From a virus, in the IMG/VR virus record IMGVR_UViG_3300012920_006705, positions 1-20,366 of that record: 20,366 bases of DNA; one strand, 5' to 3'. Below are positions 15,064 to 20,366 of the stretch, piece by piece (the first letter of the stretch is position 1; each line of letters begins with the position of its first letter). The position numbers and the translations under genes are program-made. The notes under the pieces were generated by a model. That model did not search any database, had not been told where the DNA came from, and saw only the letters and a program-made list of their open reading frames with translations.

Positions 15064-15915
15064 ATGGCAAAAAATGCTGTTTTATCATTAAGTGGAGGAA
15101 TGGATTCTTCTACGTTATTGTTACATTTATTAAGAGAAGGTTATAATGTAACAGCACTCTCTTTTGATTACGGTCAAAAACATAGAGTAGAATTAGAAAG
15201 AGCTCAAGCTCTAATTGATTACGTAAATAGTAAATGTAATCAAGTTGTAGGTACAGAACCTGATACAGGTGCAACTATTGCAAAATTAAAATATATGCCT
15301 GTAAATTATCAAGTTATTAAACTTGATGGATTAGTTAATTTATTAGATTCGGCTTTAGTGGAAGGAGGAGATGACGTTCCGGAAGGTCACTATGAGCAAG
15401 ATAATATGAAAGAGACTGTTGTTCCTAATAGAAATAAAATATTCTCTTCTTTAACTCAAGCAGTAGCTTTATCTATTGCTAATAAAACAAAAGAAGATAC
15501 TTTTATTAGTTTAGGTATTCATGCAGGTGATCATGCAGTATACCCAGATTGTAGGCAAGAATTTAGAGATGCTGATTTTGAGGCATTTAAATTAGGTAAC
15601 TGGGATGCTGATAGAGTTAAGTTTTTTACTCCTTATTTAGATATTGATAAGTTCGGTATTTTACAAGATGGAGAAGAAAGTTGTAAAAGTTTAAATTTGG
15701 AATTTGATGAAGTCTATTCTAGAACTAATACTAGTTATAAGCCTTTTCCTAGTGGCAACAGTGATTATAAGTCTGCTAGCAGTGTTGAACGAATTGAAGC
15801 ATTTATTAAGCTCGGTAGGCCGGACCCTGTGCAGTATGAAGACGAAACTGGTCCAGTGGATTACGAAGTAGCTGAAGCCCATGTAAAGGAAGTACTTGCT
15901 GAATACGCGGGATAA
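15064..15915 (+). CDS. queC: QueC-like 7-cyano-7-deazaguanine synthase homologue lacking zinc cysteines
   Basis: QueC converts 7-carboxy-7-deazaguanine to preQ0 using ATP and ammonia. This 283-residue homologue has the PP-loop SGGMDS (10-15), SFDYGQKH (33-40), ETVVPNRN (117-124) and GIHAGDHAVYPDCRQEF (151-167), all typical. The C-terminal region that normally carries four zinc cysteines, ending CGxCxxC-VER, here reads DYKSASSVERIEAF (234-247): Ser or other residues replace the cysteines, and no cysteine follows residue 207. It also has a 30-residue acidic C-terminal tail with higher GC than its neighbours. No queD, queE, folE or transglycosylase gene is visible here. It may make a DNA or nucleotide precursor, or act as a QueC-like ligase in another reaction. 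The sulfotransferase start overlaps its stop (TAATG). Confidence 0.85.
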   Translation: MAKNAVLSLSGGMDSSTLLLHLLREGYNVTALSFDYGQKHRVELERAQALIDYVNSKCNQVVGTEPDTGATIAKLKYMPVNYQVIKLDGLVNLLDSALVEGGDDVPEGHYEQDNMKETVVPNRNKIFSSLTQAVALSIANKTKEDTFISLGIHAGDHAVYPDCRQEFRDADFEAFKLGNWDADRVKFFTPYLDIDKFGILQDGEESCKSLNLEFDEVYSRTNTSYKPFPSGNSDYKSASSVERIEAFIKLGRPDPVQYEDETGPVDYEVAEAHVKEVLAEYAG

Positions 15916-16514
15916 TGAAAATTCTATTACTAGCTAATGCTAGAACAGGTTCTACCGTACTTTATACCGCTCTTAGTGAGATATTAGGGTTAAAGAAGTA
16001 CGGTGAACCTTTTAATTATAATATGCGTAAAAAAGCGGGTACTTTAATTAAAAAATTTCCTATAGCATTAGAAGATAACTGTATAGTCAAAACCCTTACA
16101 TCTCATATTCCTAAAGAGTATACTGATACCGAAGTTAATTTTTATGATTACTGGAAGAGATCTTTTGATAAAGTTATTTTATTAGGTAGAAATAATTTAC
16201 AAGACATATACGAGAGTCAAGTACATTTTAAAAAAGAGGATAAACACTGGCATCAGAAATACTACTACCGGGATAATTATACCTTTGAAAGTAGGTTATG
16301 GAAAACTTTAGTTAATTCATATAACTATCTTAATTGGTATAGCAAAAAATCTCATATACCTATTACCTGGTATGAAGATTTATATAGCGGAGATAAAGAT
16401 AAAATACAAAAGTGTATCGATAAATGGGACTTAGAGGTAGAAGTAGATCAAATTTACAGGTATGTAAACCCAGAATATAGATATAGGCAATTTACTAAAC
16501 AAACAATAATATGA
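15915..16514 (+). CDS. PAPS-dependent sulfotransferase-like protein
   Basis: This 199-residue protein starts with KILLLANARTGSTVLYTAL, where ARTGSTVL (9-16) is the 5'-phosphosulfate-binding loop of bacterial sulfotransferases (Stf0-like). VILLGRNNLQDIYES (about 87-101) matches the 3'-phosphate-binding segment, with Arg92 and Ser101. It should transfer sulfate from PAPS to a hydroxyl, most likely on a carbohydrate given its neighbours. It is shorter than most family members (about 250), with a compact C-terminal part. It is coupled to queC by TAATG and to the APS kinase gene by an ATGA overlap. The adjacent APS kinase would supply the PAPS donor, which strongly supports the assignment. Confidence 0.8.
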   Translation: MKILLLANARTGSTVLYTALSEILGLKKYGEPFNYNMRKKAGTLIKKFPIALEDNCIVKTLTSHIPKEYTDTEVNFYDYWKRSFDKVILLGRNNLQDIYESQVHFKKEDKHWHQKYYYRDNYTFESRLWKTLVNSYNYLNWYSKKSHIPITWYEDLYSGDKDKIQKCIDKWDLEVEVDQIYRYVNPEYRYRQFTKQTII

Positions 16515-16975
16515 TATACTGGCTAACAGGGCAACCAGCCCATGGAAAAACAGTTTTAGGTAACTTATTGAAAGAATATTTAGAACATTCCAGAAATGAA
16601 AAAGATCCTAATAAGAGATATAAGGTTTATAGGATAGATGGTGATGATATGAGAGAATTATTTTCTAATAAAGATTATTCTATAAAAGGTAGAGTTGAAA
16701 ATGTAGGTACAGCTCAAAGAATAGCACACTATTTACATAACCAAGGTAATGATGTTATAGTTTCATTAGTAGCTCCTTATATAGATCAAAGAGAAGATTT
16801 TAAAAAACTATTAGGAGAAAATATTACCGAAATATATGTTCATACTACTGAACCTAGAGAAAGAGATCATTTTAAAGCAATAGCTTATACACCACCAGTA
16901 AAAAACTTTATAGATATAGATACTACTGATGATGAACCTAAAGAATCACTACTTAAAATTATACAACAAATATGA
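16511..16975 (+). CDS. cysC: Adenylyl-sulfate (APS) kinase
   Basis: This 154-residue kinase phosphorylates APS at the 3' position to give PAPS. The P-loop is GQPAHGKT (7-14). The APS-binding region reads YRIDGDDMREL (40-50), corresponding to the canonical LDGDNxR. GRVENVGTAQRIA (60-72) matches the GxRxENixRi segment, and VSLVAPYIDQRE (84-95) matches the ivsliaP..R block. RERDHFKAIAY corresponds to the RD.KGLY lid. It is somewhat shorter than typical CysC (about 200), with a reduced C-terminus. Together with the overlapping upstream sulfotransferase it forms a sulfate activation and transfer pair. No ATP sulfurylase of usual size is visible; the host may supply APS, or see the small nucleotidyltransferase at 17957. 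Confidence 0.85.
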   Translation: MIYWLTGQPAHGKTVLGNLLKEYLEHSRNEKDPNKRYKVYRIDGDDMRELFSNKDYSIKGRVENVGTAQRIAHYLHNQGNDVIVSLVAPYIDQREDFKKLLGENITEIYVHTTEPRERDHFKAIAYTPPVKNFIDIDTTDDEPKESLLKIIQQI

Positions 16976-17649
16976 AAATAGCTATGTGTTTTTATGGTGA
17001 GTTAAGAAGTTTAGAATTTTTGAATTCTGACTATACCAATAATACACATTTCGATTTTTTTATTTCTGCAGGAACTGATAGACTATGGGATAATATTAAT
17101 ATAGATTTTAAATATTCCAGCTTTGAATTAGATAATGAACAATCTCCTATTAAAGTAAAAAATTTAGTACATAATAATAGAGTAGCAAAAGCTTGTTACC
17201 ATATTAATAAAGTTGTAAGATTAAAAGAAAAGTATGAAATAGAAAATAAATTTGCATACGATGTAGTAATTTTATTAAGAACTGATTTTAAATACGATAT
17301 AGATTACCTACTAAAATATTGTAAAAAAGTATATAAAGTTAGTAATGAAATAGGAATAAAACCAGTATGCTTTGTTAGAGCTCAACCAGAACATTTAAAA
17401 GGTAAAGAAGACAAAGGACTGGGAATAGCTCAAGATGATTTGTTTATACATAATAATGAAGGAGCAAACTTACATGCTAATTTATATAATTCTCTTTTCT
17501 TACAAAAAAACGCAGATAAAACAAAGGTAAAATTTGATAATATAACTGATAATGGACATTGGGTGCATTGTTTTTTATTAACAAAATATCCTTTTCATAT
17601 AATATTTGATAATACAGTAAAATGGACAAAAAAAATACTTACTTTGTAG
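16972..17649 (+). CDS. Putative glycosyltransferase-like protein
   Basis: This 225-residue protein opens MKIAMCFYGELRSLEF, like a group of uncharacterised glycosyltransferase-like proteins that begin 'KIAICFYGQ.R'. A central FAYDVVILLRTDFKYDIDYLL (about 93-113) resembles the 'YD.VIR.R.D' segment of those proteins and could hold the metal/nucleotide-sugar Asp. A later IAQDDLFIHNNEGAN stretch is also family-like. Donor and acceptor are unknown. It starts in an ATGA overlap with the APS kinase gene. The HAD gene begins 28 bases before its end. Position inside the sulfation cluster suggests it builds the sugar that is then sulfated. Confidence 0.55.
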   Translation: MKIAMCFYGELRSLEFLNSDYTNNTHFDFFISAGTDRLWDNINIDFKYSSFELDNEQSPIKVKNLVHNNRVAKACYHINKVVRLKEKYEIENKFAYDVVILLRTDFKYDIDYLLKYCKKVYKVSNEIGIKPVCFVRAQPEHLKGKEDKGLGIAQDDLFIHNNEGANLHANLYNSLFLQKNADKTKVKFDNITDNGHWVHCFLLTKYPFHIIFDNTVKWTKKILTL

Positions 17650-17960
17650 ATATAGACGGAACTATATTTAAATACAGAAAGTTTGAGACATATGAAACTT
17701 CTCAAGCTGAACCAATAACAAGTACGGTAGAGTACTTAAGAAATAAAAAAGAACACGGTCATATGATAGTACTAACTACAGCAAGACCAGACTGGTTATA
17801 TGAACATACAGTCAGAGAGTTAAAAGTTAACGATATACCTTTCGATAGATTAGTAATGGGTATAGAAAGAGGACCTAGATTTTTAATTAATGATAAGGAC
17901 CCTAAAATAAATGAAGATAGAGCAACAGCAATTAATTTAATAAGAGATAAAGGAATATGA
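17622..17960 (+). CDS. Small HAD-superfamily phosphatase
   Basis: This 112-residue protein has HAD motif I DIDGT (Asp10, Asp12), motif II TTAR (52-55) and motif IV-like INDKDP (89-94). It has no cap insertion, so it belongs to the small C0-type phosphatases such as those in capsule and sugar-phosphate pathways. The start ATG lies 28 bases inside the previous gene, and no later ATG would keep motif I. Its stop overlaps the nucleotidyltransferase ATG (ATGA). A phosphatase next to a nucleotidyltransferase recalls sugar-phosphate activation steps, but the substrate cannot be read from sequence. It could also clear 3'-phosphoadenosine 5'-phosphate, the sulfotransferase by-product; this is speculative. 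Confidence 0.8.
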   Translation: MDKKNTYFVDIDGTIFKYRKFETYETSQAEPITSTVEYLRNKKEHGHMIVLTTARPDWLYEHTVRELKVNDIPFDRLVMGIERGPRFLINDKDPKINEDRATAINLIRDKGI

Positions 17961-18310
17961 AAAAATATAGCATGTTTATTGGAAGATGGCAACCATGGCA
18001 TAAAGGTCATAGGTGGTTAATCGATCAAAGGTTAAATGAAGGTAAAAACGTTTGGATAGCAATTAGAGATGTTGAACCTAACGAAAATCAACCTTGGACT
18101 CCACAAGAAGTAATGGAAAATCTAGAAAATGAATTATCTGACTTAATAAATGAAGGTAGAATATTTATAAGTATAATACCTGATATAGAATCAGTAAATT
18201 ACGGTAGAGGAGTAGGTTATGAGATTATAGAACATGTCCCACCCCAAACTATAAAAGAAGTATCAGCAACTAAAATTAGAGCTGAGCTAAGACAGAAAGG
18301 TAAATTATGA
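17957..18310 (+). CDS. Small HIGH-type nucleotidyltransferase (adenylyl- or cytidylyltransferase)
   Basis: This 117-residue protein has the nucleotidyltransferase signature FIGRWQPWHKGH with HxGH at residues 15-18 and the C-terminal SATKIR motif (103-108), typical of the NMN/pantetheine-phosphate adenylyltransferase superfamily. WIAIRDVEPNENQPW in the middle recalls proteins I have seen encoded near APS kinase in marine phages, annotated as cytidylyl- or adenylyltransferases. Candidate reactions are activation of a sugar or alcohol phosphate with ATP or CTP. A role as a minimal ATP sulfurylase is attractive from context, since Sat also uses an HxxH motif, but there is no direct sign of it. 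It lies between HAD and dioxygenase genes with ATGA overlaps on both sides. Confidence 0.8.
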   Translation: MKKYSMFIGRWQPWHKGHRWLIDQRLNEGKNVWIAIRDVEPNENQPWTPQEVMENLENELSDLINEGRIFISIIPDIESVNYGRGVGYEIIEHVPPQTIKEVSATKIRAELRQKGKL

Positions 18311-18810
18311 TAGGAACTTTTGATAAAGTATTATTATCAAATGAAGAATGCAATATAATTAAATCATTGTACGAAGATAAGTTAGTACTCAGAGAAAGGG
18401 AAATAAGAAGACAGAAAAACTACCATGAAATTGAAAATAATTCTTGGTTACATAAAAAAGTAAGTAATTTAATTCAAAAAAATTTAGGTAATAATTATTC
18501 TCTTTTAGAAAGAGTTACTATTCTTAAATATGAACCTGGAGATTTTTTTTCTAAGCATATAGACGGATCTTATAATACTAGTTTATCTAAAACTCTTCCT
18601 TATCATTTTTATGGTGGAATAGAATTATGTGAACGCGAAGAATTTAAAGGAGGAGAATTTTTTATAAAAGATAAAAATGTTGAATTTAAAAAAGGTAGGC
18701 TGTTTACTCATGGTTTTGATGATTCTCATGGAGTTAAAAAAGTAGAAGAAGGAATTAGATGGAGTTTACATTTTTTAATTAAAGAAAAAATTGAAAAAAA
18801 ATTAATATAA
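18307..18810 (+). CDS. 2-oxoglutarate/Fe(II)-dependent dioxygenase
   Basis: This 167-residue enzyme has the double-stranded beta-helix iron triad H-x-D...H: His84 and Asp86 (SKHIDGS) and His141 (FDDSHGV), with Arg151 (GIRWSLHF) as the 2-oxoglutarate carboxylate ligand. YGGIELCEREEFKGGEFFI before the distal His is typical of the prolyl-4-hydroxylase-like branch. It should hydroxylate an unknown substrate, perhaps a protein side chain, nucleobase or sugar. In this cassette a hydroxylation that creates an acceptor for sulfation, carbamoylation or glycosylation is an attractive but untested reading. It starts in an ATGA overlap with the nucleotidyltransferase gene and is followed three bases later by the DUF2061 gene. 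Confidence 0.85.
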   Translation: MIGTFDKVLLSNEECNIIKSLYEDKLVLREREIRRQKNYHEIENNSWLHKKVSNLIQKNLGNNYSLLERVTILKYEPGDFFSKHIDGSYNTSLSKTLPYHFYGGIELCEREEFKGGEFFIKDKNVEFKKGRLFTHGFDDSHGVKKVEEGIRWSLHFLIKEKIEKKLI

Positions 18811-18813
18811 TCA

Positions 18814-19026
18814 ATGGTAGCTAAAAAAAGACATATTTTAAAAACAATTACTTGGAGAATAGTTGGTACTTTAGATACTTTTTTACTATCTTGGTTAATA
18901 ACCGGTAGTGTTAAGATTGGAGCAGCTATAGGTACAGTAGAAATAATAACAAAAATGATATTATACTACTTACACGAAAGAGCTTGGTATAAACTAAGTA
19001 AATTTGGTGTAAATAAAAACAAATGA
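18814..19026 (+). CDS. DUF2061 family small membrane protein
   Basis: This 70-residue protein has the DUF2061 pattern: KRHILKTITWRIVGTLDTFLLSWLITG, then a second hydrophobic segment and EIITKMILYYLHERAW (43-58). Two membrane spans are likely at about 16-31 and 35-52, with a basic N-terminus in the cytoplasm. Function is unknown. From memory, DUF2061 proteins in bacteria often lie beside sulfate-activation genes (cysD/N/C) and are sometimes fused to APS kinase-type proteins, which agrees with its place here next to APS kinase and sulfotransferase. Whether it moves sulfate or organises the enzymes at the membrane is not known. The ATG is three bases after the dioxygenase stop, and the stop overlaps the next ATG. 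Confidence 0.85.
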   Translation: MVAKKRHILKTITWRIVGTLDTFLLSWLITGSVKIGAAIGTVEIITKMILYYLHERAWYKLSKFGVNKNK

Positions 19027-19859
19027 AAAACTTCGATATAGTAAGAACATCAGAGTACGTAGTTACTGAAAGTAAACTTGTTGACAGTTTTAAGTCTAAA
19101 TTCGAAAATTATAAAGTTGAAGTAGATCCTAATAACTATAGGGAAACCTATATTATGAGTAACGGTAATGAACCTGTAATAAGATATCAAATGCAATCAC
19201 AGGTTAGAATGACTGGGTTAAACCAAATTTTAGTATATTTTAATTTTCCTGTTAGTTTCTTTATAGAAGATATAAGATCTACTCCTTATGGTCATTTTAA
19301 TTATCAGATAATGAATAGTTTTTGTCAAGAATTAGATACTGATAATATTACTTCTGGAGAGTTAACTCATAAAATAAAGGAAACTGATAAAAAATACCCA
19401 GCTATAGTAAGAGATTTATACCCTATAGATTACGAATGGAGAGATGACGACATGTATAATTCTATAGCTTGGAGAGATCAGTATGCTCCTGAACAGTACT
19501 GGTCTTTTATGAAATATGGACAGTTGGGAATACCTTTATTAGACAGACCTAATGAATTCTTTATAGGATCAGCTCATAGTTTATTTTCAGCACATCTTGC
19601 TAAATTTAAAATTATGCCTTTGTATATTCAAGTACCTAAAAATAAGAAGAGTTGGTTTATGAAAATGCCAAGTGCCTTATTTCAAGAAAAACAAAAACCT
19701 TTTATAAAAGAAGAATCTAAATTTACTTATTTATTTTATGTTGATTTAGAAAATAAAAATCTTTGGGGTAAGAAATCTTACCATACTAATAGTTCGACAG
19801 TTAAGTTAGAAATTCAAGAACAAGAAAAAGATTTAAATACTTATACTAAGTTATTATGA
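19023..19859 (+). CDS. Hypothetical protein in sulfation operon
   Basis: This 278-residue protein is not recognised. It has no signal peptide and no clear membrane span. It is rich in aromatic residues, with conserved-looking stretches such as IRYQMQSQVRMTGLNQ, YGHFNYQIMN, AWRDQYAPEQYW and FFIGSAHSLFSAHLAKF. The overall look is of a soluble mixed alpha/beta protein; PEQYWSFMKYGQLG could be part of a substrate pocket. It starts in an ATGA overlap with the DUF2061 gene and ends in one with the 52-residue gene, so it is part of the same coupled operon. A structural, enzyme or chaperone role cannot be chosen from sequence. Confidence 0.75.
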   Translation: MKNFDIVRTSEYVVTESKLVDSFKSKFENYKVEVDPNNYRETYIMSNGNEPVIRYQMQSQVRMTGLNQILVYFNFPVSFFIEDIRSTPYGHFNYQIMNSFCQELDTDNITSGELTHKIKETDKKYPAIVRDLYPIDYEWRDDDMYNSIAWRDQYAPEQYWSFMKYGQLGIPLLDRPNEFFIGSAHSLFSAHLAKFKIMPLYIQVPKNKKSWFMKMPSALFQEKQKPFIKEESKFTYLFYVDLENKNLWGKKSYHTNSSTVKLEIQEQEKDLNTYTKLL

Positions 19860-20014
19860 TAAAATTAGATGTAAAAATAGGTGACACTATATTAGTAGGA
19901 CGTTTTAAAAATAAAAGAAGTAAAGTTAAAACTATAGAGTACGATGAATTCGGTATGCCTATAATAAACGGTAGACCTGCATGTACTTTTAGATTAGTAA
20001 AAAATCCAAGATAA
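19856..20014 (+). CDS. Small phage protein, 52 residues
   Basis: The frame starts at the ATG in an ATGA overlap with the previous gene and ends in a TAATG overlap with the next, which strongly supports translation. The product begins MIKLDVKIGDTILVGRFKNK and continues with a strand-turn pattern ending INGRPACTFRLVKNPR. The pattern 'VGDTILVGRFKNK...V..I..DE.G.P.ING....FR' resembles tiny uncharacterised proteins common in T4-like phages, from memory. It is probably a small beta-barrel (SH3-like) protein. Function is unknown. Confidence 0.75.
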   Translation: MIKLDVKIGDTILVGRFKNKRSKVKTIEYDEFGMPIINGRPACTFRLVKNPR

Positions 20015-20366
20015 TGATTCAATTAGGAATATCAGCTTTTTACCATGATTCGGCAGCTTGTATAGTCAAGGATGGTAAAGTTTTAGCTGCTGCTGAAGAG
20101 GAAAGATTTACTGAAATCAAACACGACTCTTCTTTTCCTGTTAATGCTATAGCCTATGTATTATCGGAAGTAGGAATAGAAGATATAAATAATATAAACG
20201 AAGTATGTTGGTATGAAAAACCTAAGGTTAAAAAAGACAGGGTTCTTAAAACGTTTAACAAACATTTTTTCAAAACTCTCAAAAATAGATTTATTTTTCT
20301 TTATAACTACTATTTTAATTCTCCTAAAAATTTACTTAAACGTCATTTTAGGTATAAAGGTATAAT
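20014..20366 (+). CDS. Second NodU/CmcH-type carbamoyltransferase (3' end outside window)
   Basis: The first 117 residues are visible. They begin QLGISAFYHDSAACIV with the HDSAA block (His-Asp) and continue GKVLAAAEEERFTEIKHD, both diagnostic of the N-terminal domain of NodU/CmcH/TobZ carbamoyltransferases. This copy is closer to the family consensus than the one at 10273, where the same blocks are degenerate. From residue ~78 it has a basic, aromatic insertion (FKTLKNRFIFLYNYYF) also common in bacterial members. The rest, including the HGPRALGNRS block, lies beyond the window. The ATG overlaps the stop of the 52-residue gene (TAATG). Confidence 0.88.
   Translation, partial: MIQLGISAFYHDSAACIVKDGKVLAAAEEERFTEIKHDSSFPVNAIAYVLSEVGIEDINNINEVCWYEKPKVKKDRVLKTFNKHFFKTLKNRFIFLYNYYFNSPKNLLKRHFRYKGI

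Noticed and set aside
17957-18310. Direct annotation as ATP sulfurylase
   Set aside because: Only the general HxGH and SATKIR motifs are present and the protein is far shorter than Sat; kept as a hypothesis only.
1-20366. tRNA genes, CRISPR arrays, insertion sequences, integrase or attachment sites
   Set aside because: No cloverleaf, repeat-spacer pattern, transposase or long repeat was seen; the gaps are too short to hold them.

Overview
The window is a compact, AT-rich stretch of a tailed-phage genome. Every supported gene is on the + strand and there is almost no intergenic space. The first part encodes a T4-type replication and recombination core: gp32-like single-strand binding protein, UvsX recombinase, a T4 RNase H-like 5' nuclease and a gp41-like DnaB helicase. 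The DNA polymerase just upstream belongs to family A rather than the family B enzyme of T4. That mix recalls distant T4 relatives such as Rhodothermus phage RM378 (the 'Far-T4' group); this placement is inference from memory of those phages. Start codons almost never have a Shine-Dalgarno sequence in front of them. That fits a Bacteroidota-type host, again by inference.

Layout. 1-5959: family A polymerase (5' end outside the window), an unknown protein, gp32, UvsX, 5' nuclease, helicase. 5960-6066: a rho-independent terminator. 6067-8753: class I ribonucleotide reductase, beta then alpha subunit. 8809-14412: a small CGC-motif protein, then a glycan cassette with a GlcNAc-transferase-type enzyme, a NodU-type carbamoyltransferase, and two proteins of HtrL/YibB-like type, the second fused to a further glycosyltransferase-like domain. 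14457-15031: a thioredoxin, probably the reductant for the reductase, and an unknown protein. 15064-20366: a QueC homologue without its zinc cysteines, a sulfotransferase, an APS kinase, a glycosyltransferase-like protein, a HAD phosphatase, a small HIGH-type nucleotidyltransferase, a 2OG-Fe(II) dioxygenase, a DUF2061 membrane protein, two unknown proteins, and the start of a second carbamoyltransferase.

How they work together. The left third makes and recombines DNA and supplies dNTPs. The right two thirds looks like a chemical decoration factory: glycosyl transfer, carbamoylation, PAPS synthesis and sulfation, and hydroxylation, plus a possible 7-deazaguanine branch. The product could be a modified virion glycan, a host surface glycan or hypermodified DNA; the sequence does not decide between these. 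Nearly all gene junctions from 14717 onward are ATGA or TAATG overlaps, so this part is probably one translationally coupled operon.

The most concrete new signal is an 11-base motif, GTTGGATAATA. It occurs three times, each time exactly 13 bases before TATATT, in front of gp32, the helicase and the small gene opening the glycan cassette. It reads as a phage-specific promoter class. Other points worth a second look are the loss of zinc ligands in both gp32 and QueC, the sulfation cassette without a classical ATP sulfurylase, and the two carbamoyltransferases.
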